Source: Tetracentron sinense (Eukaryota; Streptophyta; Magnoliopsida; Trochodendrales; Trochodendraceae). From it: DNA of 64,000 bases. The position numbers and the translations under genes are program-made. Location: contig CM026571.1 of the NCBI GenBank assembly GCA_015143295.1, positions 31,462,505-31,526,504 on the forward strand, written 5' to 3'. The notes beneath the pieces are model-generated. The model searched no databases. It was given only the letters and a program-made list of their open reading frames with translations, and was not told where the DNA came from. Each line of letters opens with the position of its first letter. Position 1 is the first letter of the stretch. Shown here piece after piece: positions 43,281-53,631 of the stretch.

Positions 43281-44935
43281 TGTCGATACTCGATCAAGAT
43301 TCTTCATTCCCTCTCAAGCGCAAGAAGGTCGACCTTCATTAAGATTTTTCACTTAGTGGTTAAATGACACCTCCGCCTGTTTGAAGAATGGTGGCCGTGA
43401 TATTCCGGTCATGGTCGTGAAAGAACATTTGGCAAGGATTGTCATGGCTACTACTGAGGCCAGTGGACCTGCTCCCGCTCAAGCACCTGGTGCTAGAAAA
43501 AGAAAAGAACCATCAAGGGCCAGAGCACCCGCTAAGAGACAAAAGATAGTTGCTGCCTCCCACAAGCATCCAAGGAATAGACCAATTCCTAAAGGGAGAG
43601 GCAAGCGTGTTCAGAGAAGCCCTTCTCCTATCATAGAGCTGATTGAGGAAGAGATCCAAATGGCCAAGATAGCTTCCCTTGCGGCTGAACACAATATTCC
43701 AATATATGCTGACACCGACAATTTTGAGGAAGCATTTGATGGACCTCGGGGTGCAGTAGAATTTATCGTTTGCCCAGAAGACCCTTCGGCTGTGACCTCT
43801 ATTGGGGTAGCCATTCGACCTTGCATTTTGGAAGGGTTGGGGAAGACCATTGTGGTTAATCTGACTGATAATGTCGATGATAAAGTTGACTCGCCTGTAT
43901 ATAACGACTATCAATCTACTCTTGATCAACTTTCAAACGAAGTTGCTGATGATGAAGATGCTTTTATAAGCTCGAATCCTCATGATGATCGTCTGGCTAC
44001 TACATTGGAAGAGGCTCGTAAAGCCAATGAGTTAAAAGCACAACTACTTTTTGAAGTTCAAACGGCCGAAGCCACTCTGCGATATATCCAAGTCCAACGA
44101 GCGGTTAGGAAAGCCAAGAAGCGTGCTCTTAAGAGTGGCCAATCATCTAGTTCGAAGGCTAACGGAGAGATCATTCAAACTATAGGAGTTATTTTTGAGG
44201 CAGTACCAACTAAAGTTGATCCTAGCATCACAAGAACTGAGACCGTGGTGACAATGAACACATCAAGCATTAACCCTGTCGATGAGGTACCCAATGTAGA
44301 TCAAGCAGTCTCAATAGAGTCTAAAAGGCTAGTCATTCCGAAATGATACAAGAACCAGCTAATATCACCGAAGCAAGGGCTGAGACAGAGATGAGCTCAG
44401 AACTACAGGCTGAACCAAAGCTGGAGGCTGAAATACTTGCCGAAGCAAGACTAGAGGCTGAAATGGATATTGAGCTCGATGCAGGACCTGAAGTTGAGGC
44501 TAGCATTGGACTTGGCGCTGAGCCAGGTGCAGGGGCCGAGCCTGAAGCCAAAGTCACTGTTGAGGGTGCTCAAGAGCCTGAGTTGAACATTCCTGAACTC
44601 TACATTCGAGAAGAAGACCAGGAGGCCAACATGATAGGAATGGAAATAATTCCCTATTCTGTACTGTTCACTGGTAAAGGGTCAACCTCTGAAGAATTAC
44701 CCTTTCTGACCATGACTCCATCACCCGAGTATAGACCATCTACTCCTCCGACTCATCAACCCTTGGTATCTCCTGATAGACCTCTTTCACCTGAATATAC
44801 TCCCACTACTCCTCCACCAAAACAATCCAACAAAGGGCCTCAGTGATTTGGTGGCATCCCATCTAATAGATGGTTGGCGGACATGAATGATTGCAATTCC
44901 CATCTTAAGAGAATTTCTGGACCCCCCAGTATGTA
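43281..44935 (+). pseudogene. Antisense ORF, C-terminal part: basic region, coiled coil and acidic tail
   Basis: This continues the PMD frame after the nested element. A stop lies near 43361 and a frameshift near 44335. The long open stretch 43381-44346 has a basic cluster (RKRKEPSRARAPAKRQK), a candidate nuclear localisation signal, and a heptad-like helix with LEEARKANELKAQLL followed by basic KAKKRALKSG. The 44343-44846 frame is a Glu/Ala-rich repeat tail (AEPKLEAE type), then a Pro/Thr-rich end (TPSPEYRPSTPP). After TGA at 44844-44846 the frame stays plausible to about 44935. It ends about 50 bp from the convergent end of the reverse transcriptase on the other strand. Confidence 0.7.
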
Positions 44936-44987
44936 GCTTTGACTTCTCCTCTTTTTTTAATCAAATGATTTTCATATCTGCTAACTC

Positions 44988-45818
44988 CTAAAAAATTTGG
45001 CACCTTTCAACCAAATTGGAGATGAATGTCCGGATGTAAGCGAGTTGACCCTGAAGTCCTTTTAACTCGTGCAAATTTCTTGATGGAGGCATTTCACGAA
45101 TGACCTTTATTTTAGTAGGGTCAATCTCAATTCCTCTATGATGTACCACAAAGCCTAGGAATTTCCCTGATGCAACTCCGAATACGCATTTGAGCGGGTT
45201 CATCTTGAGCTGGTGCTGTCGTAGTCTATCGAAGATTTCCCGAAGATCATCCAGATGATTGCTTCGTTGCCTTGTTTTGACAACCAGGTCATTGACATAG
45301 CACTTGACTTTGTCATGGAGAATATCCTCAAATATGATGGTCATGGTCCTTTGATATGTTGCTCCGGTATTTTTGAGGCCGAATGACATGACTTTGTAAC
45401 ATAATACTCCCTTAGGGGTACGAAAGGTTATGAGCTCTTCATCTTCCGGGGCCATCTTGATCTGGTTGTAGCCGGAATATCCATCCATGAAGGATAAAGT
45501 TTCGAAGCCGGTTGTGGCATCAACCATCACTTTTGTAATAGGCAAAGGAAATTCATCCTTAAGGCAAACTTCATTCAAATCCCGGAAGTCTATGCAAACC
45601 CAGATATGTCCATTCTTTTTCTTTACAGGAACCACATTGGCAAGCCAAGCAAAGTATTGAACCTCTCTTATAAACCCGACTTTGAGGAGTTTATTTACCT
45701 CAGCTTCAATTTGAGCGACCAGTTCTGGGCGAGCTCGTCTTTGTGCCTGCTTGATTGGTCTAACATGTTCTTGAGTCGTGAGGTGATTAACAATAACTTT
45801 CGGATCCAATCCAGGCAT
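44988..45818 (-). pseudogene. Reverse transcriptase of Tat-like element 2
   Basis: 276 codons with HIWVCIDFRDLNEVCLKDEFPLP, LSFMDGYSGYNQIKM, FRTPKGVLCYKVMSFGLKN and GKFLGFVVHHRGIEIDPTK, the Ty3/gypsy Tat-type RT. The catalytic motif reads YVND where the family has YVDD, so the enzyme is probably inactive. The frame stops soon after LQGQLAYIRTFISNL; RNase H and integrase sequence does not follow, and the antisense ORF begins instead. Upstream, 45820-46235 is decayed linker or acidic sequence. Confidence 0.88.
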
Positions 45819-46235
45819 TTATGTATAGTTCCAGGCAAAGACATCCGTGTATTCTTTTAGGAGACAAAGATATTCTTCTTATTCTGTTTCAAAAAAGGAA
45901 GCACTGATGAATGTTGACCTTAGGTCTTGTTCTGAGCTAAGGTTAACTTCGAGAAGATCATCAACTGTTGTCTGACCTCCTCCTTCAAATTCTGGAGGAG
46001 CCGGACGGACTTCTGTTTCTTCCGGTGGTTCTTCCATGATCATCTCTTCCCCTGAGGAGGAGTCCTCATCGACCGTAATAGTATTTACAGTTCAGATCAG
46101 ATCTTCATTTGGTGAGGGATCAGAGTTTCCTGCTTCAGATTTTCCCAAGTTGGAGCCAACCTACTTATAGGTGGCTAAAGTCTTGGGTGCTGGCATGATT
46201 TCATGCTCAACCTGCTCTTCTTCTTCAGTATTAAA

Positions 46236-47690
46236 TCATTGCTTCTCAAGCATTTTCTTGATTGCCAAATTAAACACAAGTTTCCTTTGATAAGGATTCA
46301 TTCTTTTATCCCTTCTGTTTTTCCGGGGAGTGGCTTTGCCTACTTGCCATACGGTATGGAAGATGATGGGTTTTTCCCCTGCTCCTTTGGCTAGGATAAT
46401 GACACTAGGAACAATTTCCGCTATCGGCCATTTTTGCCATGCACTGAGACTGACCTTAGCCAGGCTATCAATCTTATCTTGATGTGCCACTTCAACCCAT
46501 GTGGATGCCTGTCGGGATTCTGTTTCCTCCAAGAGCGACTCCATGGAGACTTCTTCAGACGCTTGGTCTTCTTTACTTGTGATCATATGAACAATGTAGA
46601 CCTTCCTTTCATCTGTCGAGTCATCAAGATCAGATGAGGAATCAGAATCAGGGAACCCTGGTCCATGATAGTTACGCCGAAGTTGTTCACTGGTTGCTAA
46701 AGCCTTCCTCTGTTTGAGAGTGGATACTGACTCATAAGCGGGCATTGGTTCGCCTTCGACCTGCTCCTCTTCTTCAGGATTGAACCCTTGGCTTTTGAGC
46801 AATCTTTTGATTGCTGGTTCATACACAATCTTTTTCCGATATCGATTTACTTCCCTATTTTGATCGGAACCATAGGAAGTAGTGGCCTCGCTTGATTGCT
46901 TCGCAGGACCAAAGACAATAGACTTTCCCCCTTTCTTTCTTGGGGGAAGTATATAGGTATGGCTATCTCCCACCACTGACCATCCTCGCCACATGTTGGG
47001 ACTGACTTTTGTCAAGCCATCAGCCATTTCTCGATGAACCGCTTCATCCCATAGGGGCTCTTGTGGAGGCTCTGCTTCTTCCTCTGAGGACCACCCTACA
47101 ACGTCTTCTTCATCCCTAATCGTGACTATATTTGTAGTCCGATGATAGTTTGCTCCAAGCACGAAGACCAAGGACTCATATCTGAGTCCTGGTGTATCTG
47201 TATCAACATACTCGCCGGTATCTAGAGCTTTATTTTGCTCCATCTTGAGCAAGGCTTCATAAGATGGTAGGCAAGTTCCTTTGGCTTGTTCTTCCTCTTC
47301 GGGATTAAACCCTTGGCCTTTGAGCAATTCGGTAGTTGTTTTACCAAAGATATTTTTTTTTCTATAAGGATTGGTAACTCTGGTCTTTTCATCGGTCCAT
47401 GAGGAGTTTATCTTGTCATATGCACCTAGGGAATTGAAGATCGTCGGCTTCTGTTCTCTTTTCTTGATCGGGACAGTAAAACTGGAGGTAGTCTCTATCA
47501 TTGTACAGTCCATCCTCCTTAAATGGACTATATGATCACCTTTCAGAGCTTGAAGGTGATCGACTTCTTTAACCTCACAAGCCTTGGAGAGGTCGACTGA
47601 CTTGCCTTTCTCAAGATTCTGAGAAGATTTGACCAAAGACAAGGTTGGATCTCCTTCTTTTCTTTGAGACTTTGGGGTGTATTTGAACAC
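46236..47690 (-). pseudogene. Tripled linker between protease and RT, Tat-like element 2
   Basis: 484 codons, acidic and Lys-rich. An approximately 160-170 residue module occurs at least twice and starts a third time. Marker strings: RVTNPYRKKNIFG / EVNRYRKKIVYEP / RMNPYQRKLVFNL, then GFNPEEEEQ twice and FNTEEEEQ after the stop, then VSPNMWRGWSVV / VSLSAWQKWPIA. No known domain. The plus-strand copy contains the first module and part of the second. Confidence 0.75.
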
Positions 47691-48105
47691 CTTTTTTTAG
47701 AACTGCAGTTTGGGCAGGTCCATGATTGCTTTTTGGGCCACTCTCAACCTTTTTCCCTTTGGGCTTCTGCTGAATGTTTCTTTGAGCACTTTTGACATAG
47801 AAACGACCATCTGCGTAATGTACCTCTGCATCATTGAATGGATCATCATCAACATCGATCCTTGCTTGCCTTTTCCCTCGAGGGTATTTGAGGGATTGGT
47901 GATAGGTGGATGAGATAACTAGATGGTTGTACATCCACTGACGCCCCAACAAGGTGTTATACGATGTATCAACATCGATTACTAGAAATGTCGTAGTTTC
48001 AACAATGTCTCCAAACTTGGTTTTGAGGTTGACCATGCCCATGGGCTTTTGCTCATTTTGATTAAAACCCTAGATGATCAGGTTGCTTTTGGGTGTACCT
48101 ACCTT
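47611..48105 (-). pseudogene. Protease C-terminal half, Tat-like element 2
   Basis: From about 48105: a decayed stretch with two stops, then MGMVNLKTKFGDIVETTTF and VIDVDTSYNTLLGRQWMYNH, the second half of a gypsy protease. The active-site half is cut off by the LTR-D junction. It overlaps the linker frame at 47611-47690 through a frameshift. Confidence 0.75.
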
Positions 48106-48932
48106 TCAAATACGAAATTCCTTTGGTTGAGAGCTTTAGAAAGGTTGAGGAGACTTGAAGGAGCAAAACCAATCTTCCACATTGATCTCAAGACCAACCA
48201 AGACAAACCCTAGAAGAAACCTTAGCCTTCCCTCTTCTTATCTCTTAAAATCTCTCAATTTGTGCCTTAGAGGGTTTGTGAAACCCTAACCCACGAAATT
48301 GGGTATTTATAGGCTAAGGGGTAGTCAAAGACCAAAATACCCTTAATGAAATGACTTAAAATGACCAAATAAGGCAAAAATCCTATGAGCGGTCGATCGG
48401 AGGTGTCCACCGGTTAAAAAACCCCTCTCTAGAAAATTTCTTCATACAAAAGAGTGCGAGCACCGGTCGACCGGTAGTGGATAGGTCGACCGGTCATGGG
48501 CACTGGTCGACCGATTGACCCCTTATTTGCCTGGTTTGCCTATTTTTCCCCTTTTTAAAACTTAGAACGTTTTTCTCTTTGCTTTCCTTACACCCCTTAG
48601 GGCCTTAACACATACCATTACATATGCAGAGTGTGTTCATACTCCTTCAACCCATTTTGAATCGAACACATGACATAACTCTTTGATGTTATATCATTCT
48701 CATTTCCTTGACACTAGAGTATTTTTACTCTTAGCTTCGAACACCCAAAAAACAATCATGAACACATAGAGTCTTATACTCTTTTCTTTACACATATAAT
48801 ACCAAATGCAAATAAATCTCATTTCATTATTCATTACAAGAACAATAAAATTACATGAAGGCTTTGGCCTTTTACAACACTAGTACATGGCACTATTCAT
48901 GATGCCATGCCACCAAGTTCCAGGGTTCTACA
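48106..48932 (-). mobile_element. Truncated LTR (LTR-D) of the large-LTR gypsy family, antisense
   Basis: On the minus strand it starts TGTAGAACCCTGGAA (from 48932), matching LTR-C. The TATA box cctataaatac is on the minus strand near 48305-48316. The palindrome array is at 48388-48512. The 3' half is missing at the junction with Tat-like element 2. Exact break near 48106-48130. Confidence 0.7.
48388..48512. repeat. CCGGTCGACCGG palindrome array in LTR-D
   Basis: About five sites of the type accggtcgaccggt, with variants such as gcggtcgatcgg. Same place relative to the TATA box as the other LTR arrays, but a different core. Confidence 0.8.
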
Positions 48933-49428
48933 GTGATCATATTATTTCAGTTACAAAAATAATGGTTACTTAGTATATGATGTGGCATCTTTTTATTGGT
49001 TCAACCAAGGATGGTCTGCCATGTAAGACTACACATAACGTCGACCTCAAGGAAGAATCAAAAGATTTGAGGTATGCCACGTGACATCAACTGGTTTGAG
49101 GTATGCCATGTGGCATCAACCGGCATATAATATTAGTAGATATAGTTATAGATAGATAGATTTCATGTATAATAAATTATTTTTAGGGGTACATGATATT
49201 TTGTTAGGCCGCAATCCCGATTAGCAAAGTTAGTATCTATTCTCGAATTTGAAAATCAAAATCTGTATTTTATGCGATATCTACAATCAGGCTAGGATTA
49301 AGATGGGCTTTATTCGGGTCTGGTTGAGTCAAATTCGATTCAGTGAGAGCCATGCTCTCAATAATCCAAGGGGTTTTCAGGAGAGGCCCTTAAGAGGGAA
49401 TGGAGAGATGTGTTTGGCTATTAGCATG
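48933..49428. other. Gene-free stretch with a 29-30 bp direct repeat
   Basis: Positions 49065-49123 contain two copies of 'tttgaggtatgcca.gtg.c' followed by atcaac.gg. Nothing else was recognised. Confidence 0.55.
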
Positions 49429-49955
49429 TAAGGGGCCGTTTGACATTACTCCTGGGGAACAATTCTCTATTCCTCAAGACAATTCCAAAAAACATTCTCA
49501 TTTTAGAGTAAGAATTGAGGAGTAAAAAAAAGTTACTTCTAAGAACTATTTCTTGAAGAGGAATAAAAAGGGATAGTGATTAGCCCACCATGCATTTGAT
49601 TATGTAGTCAAATGTTATGTCTATGTGTCCCTTTTAATGCCCTTTAACTATGGTTAAGCTTTAAAAAAAGGTTACTATTTAAGTTTTGTTTTTCTTTTTG
49701 AAAAGGAAAATGGTTAATGTATCCATGGTTCCCATTTTGTAACGGATTGATCCTCATTGGTCCATGCCCCAATTTTAAATACGTACATATTGTGGTTAAG
49801 ATTCACTCACCTCTAGGGTGTAGCAATCCAACCATGGTTTTTCAAAAAAATAAAAACCAAAATCTTAGTTTTAATTTAGCTAGGTTTAATTAGGGTGGGT
49901 TAAAGGGGGTGTTAAAAGGGACACGAGGACACGGGGTAAGATATGAAATGAACCC

Positions 49956-50065
49956 ACACAAATTTTCTGGGCATACCTAGTGTGGCGAGTTACGGGCTCT
50001 CGTCGCACCCTCAGGGGGATTAGTCCCGACCCAAAGGGTTGGGGACACCTTGAGTTTTCAAAAAA
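49956..50065 (+). mobile_element. Short SINE with perfect 18-bp target duplication
   Basis: About 110 bp with A-box-like tggcgagttacggg and B-box-like ggggattagtccc, an A tail near 50060-50067, and identical aagatatgaaatgaaccc at 49938-49955 and 50066-50083. The perfect long duplication makes it one of the youngest insertions here. Confidence 0.85.
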
Positions 50066-50770
50066 AAGATATGAAATGAACCCTTGAGTTTGCTAAGCAC
50101 TGCTAAATTAAGGTTAGATTACTTAGCCTTTGGAGCAAAGTAACCAAAACGGTGAGTGGGAACGAGAGTGGGAGAGTGTCAAATTTTAATTTAGGATAGG
50201 GTCGAGAGTGCCTCCGGAGCATCGGTATGTATAAATAGAATTTTAATTTTTAAAAAAAACTAAAATCATATTTTTAAATTCCAAGAATTAGTTAATCTTA
50301 ATCACAATTAATAAGAGTTGAAACACATGTTTGACCTCTGGGTGCAATTAAACTCAAGGAGAGTTCACTCAGAGTTGGTGTGATCCTATCTCTTGTAGTA
50401 TAAAAGGTAAAAACTAAAGAAAAAATGTTTTAAATAAAAAGATAAAATTGAAAAAACATGAAAAGACATAAGCTTACTTGAATGTTGTGCATTTGTAAGT
50501 AAGAAACGAAAAAGGAAGAAGAGATGAAAAGACTAAGTCTTTCCAATTTTTTTTTTTAAAACCTTGAAATTCAAATGTTAAGCTTCAAACCGGTGCTCTA
50601 CATTGTTAGAATCCGTGTTCTCATATCAAATCCTCTCCCAGACCGTAACCGTGGGAGCGGGGTTTGAGAGCAGGAGCCGAGAGAGGGATGCACGGTTTGG
50701 GTTATTAAGCTTTAAGCTTTTTGGAGTGAGCGAATCTTAACCACATTTGATGATGAGAGTTAAAAAGGGA

Positions 50771-51147
50771 GGAATGCGGCGGTTTTCACATTAGAAAGCG
50801 GCGGTAAGTTAAAAGCATTTCCCAAGGGCGGAATGCGGCGGTTTTCACCAAACGGGTTCACATTTTCTCACAAGTTAGGTTCTTTGAGGGTGAACCAGCG
50901 CCGACCACCTTGGCTCTTCCATCTCTCCGGCGAATTTCGGCGGGACGCTCTCCGACAAGGTAGCTTTTCATTACTCTTTCTCATGGGGTTCTGTCCCCCT
51001 TCAGAGTTCAGAGAGACCCTTGATGAACGGAACGTAGCCGAGTTTGGTACCCCCGTGATTGGGTTTCGGTTGAAGAAATTTGGTGGGGTTAATGGTAATG
51101 GTGCTGCTGTTGGTGGTGGATACGGCTGTAGCCGTGGTCGCGGCTAA
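50771..51147 (+). other. GC-richer segment with ORF of unknown origin
   Basis: A 104-codon ORF (50833-51147) has no domain I recognise. The sequence looks like plant 5' exon sequence (balanced composition, donor-like aag|gtagct near 50961). A 19-bp direct repeat, ggaatgcggcggttttcac, lies at 50771-50789 and 50830-50848. It may be a captured gene fragment inside the PIF-like element. Function unknown. Confidence 0.35.
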
Positions 51148-52305
51148 TTTATTTCATACTCTCTTTTCTATTCTTCCACTTAGATTTATTCTTTATATTT
51201 TGTGGGGTTGTCTTATGTTCAGTTGTTTGAATAAATTCTGGTGTTACTATAAACACTTGTGCAGTAACACAAAACGCATGGTAGTTGTTTGATAAAATGC
51301 TTAGAACAGTCATCTCTTGTGTTTTCTGTGTTTTTGAAGTCCTAAAACAGTGCATACAAAATGCATTGGAGACGTAGGACTTGAGTTTAAGCTTATTAGC
51401 GATTTTCCTTATGGGGTTGATCTTAGGACCCCAACACCTTCTTGGGTATGTAGAATTTCTCCTATTGTGTTGTAACTTCCTCCAAATTTTCTTATGTGTA
51501 CTGTTAATGACAGATAATATTCTCCATCAGCTATTTATGGCTTCGAATTAACAACAAATGGGGAATGTGTATGGGATCTGGAATTTGAAGTTATTAGTTT
51601 GCTTAGCTCTAATAATAAATTTGTTTCAATAATATTTTTATCTCATTTTATTTTAATCTTCTCCCCCAAGAAGTTAATTTTTATCTCTTTTGATTAGGAT
51701 CATCGAAACTCATTCATATGGGAATTTAATCTCACTTTTTTTTTATAGTAAATTTTGATGAATTTAGTTTTATAATGGAAAAAATAAATTAGTTTTTTTG
51801 ATTCCATCCAAATGTGATTTTGTTATTTCTATTCTTTAGAACAAATTCTAGCTGACTGTTGCCAACGTGTTTCCAGTATAAAATTGATATTCAGAACATA
51901 TTCTCATGAAGAACAATTTTTCTTTAGAACAGGAGAATCACCAGAATTGATGCCAAACGGCCCCTAAATTTCGTAACTTGCAATGGCAAGCAGGAAACAT
52001 TAAACCTCCATTTGACCTTATCAACTCCCTCTTTCTCAACCACCGTTGCCGACACTATAATCGTCACCGCTGGTAAGTCACTCTCTCTTTCATTCACTCT
52101 CACTCTTTCTATTGAGATCAGGGCAGATGCCGATTTGGATTTAGGGTTTTGGGTTTCATGCATGCTTGTCTCCATCATATTGTTTTGATATTTAATTTGA
52201 GGATGTTAATGTAGGTTTTGTGTTTTGGATTTCAAATGTGCTTTCTTTGTGTTTGATACATGAAAGGACAATTTGTTGCTATTTCCGATTCTGGAGCTCT
52301 CCTTG

Positions 52306-52480
52306 ACGGTTTGAAACCAGGTGATCGTTTGTAAGGAAGAGCTCCTCCTCGACGGTCTGAAACCAAGTGCTCATCTGAAGTGAAGAGCTTTCCCTCAACG
52401 GTTTGAAACCAGGTGCTTCGTCTGAAGGGAAGTGCTTCGCCTCAAGTGTTTGAAACCAGGTTCTCGTCTATCCTGTTCTC
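52306..52480. repeat. 46-bp tandem repeat, about 4 units
   Basis: Units start acggtttgaaaccaggtg (52306, 52352, 52398 and a variant near 52444), containing 'gaagagct.c.cctc'. Confidence 0.85.
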
Positions 52481-52712
52481 TCGAACTAAGATTTATCCCT
52501 AGAGCTAGGGTTTTTTCCCTATTCAAAACCTCTTCCTCTTCTTTTCCATAGCCGAATCCTTAACCCTAATATTACCAAATCATTCTTCTTAACTTTTCTA
52601 TGTCTGCTCTGTTACCTTACTCTATTTCAAAGAGTGCTTTGTTACCCTATTCTAGTTCAAAGATTGGAAATCTGTCAAAACAGCTGAAGCATATACTGAT
52701 TTGTAGCTCAGA

Positions 52713-52865
52713 GATCGTCATCTATTCATCATCCTTTTGGTTGAGAGCAATATGCCTTTGAAGGATTGTCATCTACTCTTTATCTTCTTGGTTGTGAGCA
52801 GCAAACCTTGAAAGACCGCCATCTATTCATTATCTTCTCGGTTGTGAGCAGGAGGCCTTTGAAGT
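52713..52865. repeat. 51-bp tandem repeat, 3 units
   Basis: Units start gatcgtcatctattcatcat, gattgtcatctactctttat and gaccgccatctattcattat (52713, 52764, 52814), each ending near 'cctttgaa'. Confidence 0.85.
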
Positions 52866-53042
52866 TGTTGAGGTGAGGGTTGCTATTGATCTCTTTGATT
52901 TCCCGTTGATTTTGTCTGCCGGAGTTTTGTTCTCTAGCAACCTTGTCGAGCCAGTTTGACTATTTTTGTTCTGTACATTTGAAAAATGTCCCCATTTCTT
53001 ATTCCTATTTTCCCCGATTTGTTTCTTATGTATAGTCTTTGG

Positions 53043-53461
53043 TAGGGGCGGAGCCAAGAATTTTTCATTTGGGGACTGAAGTATATTTATCAAGAAAATT
53101 AATGGGTTTTGGGGGTTCAGGGGCATAGCCATTGATTTTTTGTTTTAGTAATGGGTCTACGGTGGTCATAAAATTTGTTAATGCCACATTGCAGTAAACA
53201 AGAAAAACAAGGGTTCTTCCTTTTGAAAGTCATTATATAAATAAAATTAATTATAATTATAATTTTTCTTTATACATATAAAAATATTACAAAACTTTGA
53301 AGGGGCCAATCTTTCCACATAGGCAATGATCACATCCTAATTTGGGGGGGCGGCACTATATGCAAAATCTATATATTATTTGTAAAAATTATACTTAAAA
53401 CATAATAAAAGTTTCAAAATGGGGGAAGGGGCCCCCTCCCCTCACACTGGCTCCGCCCCTA
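53043..53461. mobile_element. hAT-like MITE
   Basis: Perfect 14-bp terminal inverted repeats, TAGGGGCGGAGCCA and its complement at 53448-53461, with flanking 8-bp gtctttgg / gtcgctgg (6 of 8 matching), as for an old hAT insertion. The 419-bp interior is AT-rich with no ORF. Confidence 0.85.
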
Positions 53462-53631
53462 GTCGCTGGAGTCTTGTGCAACAACAAGATTATACTCTCA
53501 AATCTTTGTATAAATTTGCTGACTAGAAAACATCATTGACTTTTCAAGGGAACTTTCTTGAGTTTGCTATTCGTAGTCATTCAAGTCATTTCTTACTGTA
53601 TTGCGGTTTAAGGAATGATCAGATGGGTACC

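Larger units (their letters stand above)
28249..48105 (-). mobile_element. Tat-like Ty3/gypsy element 2, antisense, with antisense PMD ORF; 5' end truncated
   Basis: On the minus strand: protease remnant (48105-47611), tripled linker (47690-46236), reverse transcriptase (45818-44988), then a plus-strand ORF for a PMD protein (44935 back to 31678), a repeat-rich leader and the 3' LTR (30121-28249). The chromovirus-like element 33338-43275 is nested in the PMD ORF. Gag, primer site and 5' LTR are missing beyond 48105, where LTR-D sequence starts. Confidence 0.85.
49432..51964. mobile_element. PIF/Harbinger-like element, 2.5 kb, non-autonomous
   Basis: Ends GGGGCCGTTTGACATTACTC and GGGGCCGTTTGGCATCAATT (read inward), 4 mismatches over 24-25 bp. 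They are flanked by TAA on both sides (49429-49431 and 51965-51967), the PIF/Harbinger target. No transposase was seen. It contains a SINE and a GC-richer segment near 50770-51150. It could also be two separate related elements. Confidence 0.6.

Noticed and set aside
15585-48110. Shared 'gtacaccc' at the breaks of LTR-C and LTR-D as a common insertion target
   Set aside because: At 48.1 kb the text aligns with the Tat-like protease coding sequence, so the match is chance.
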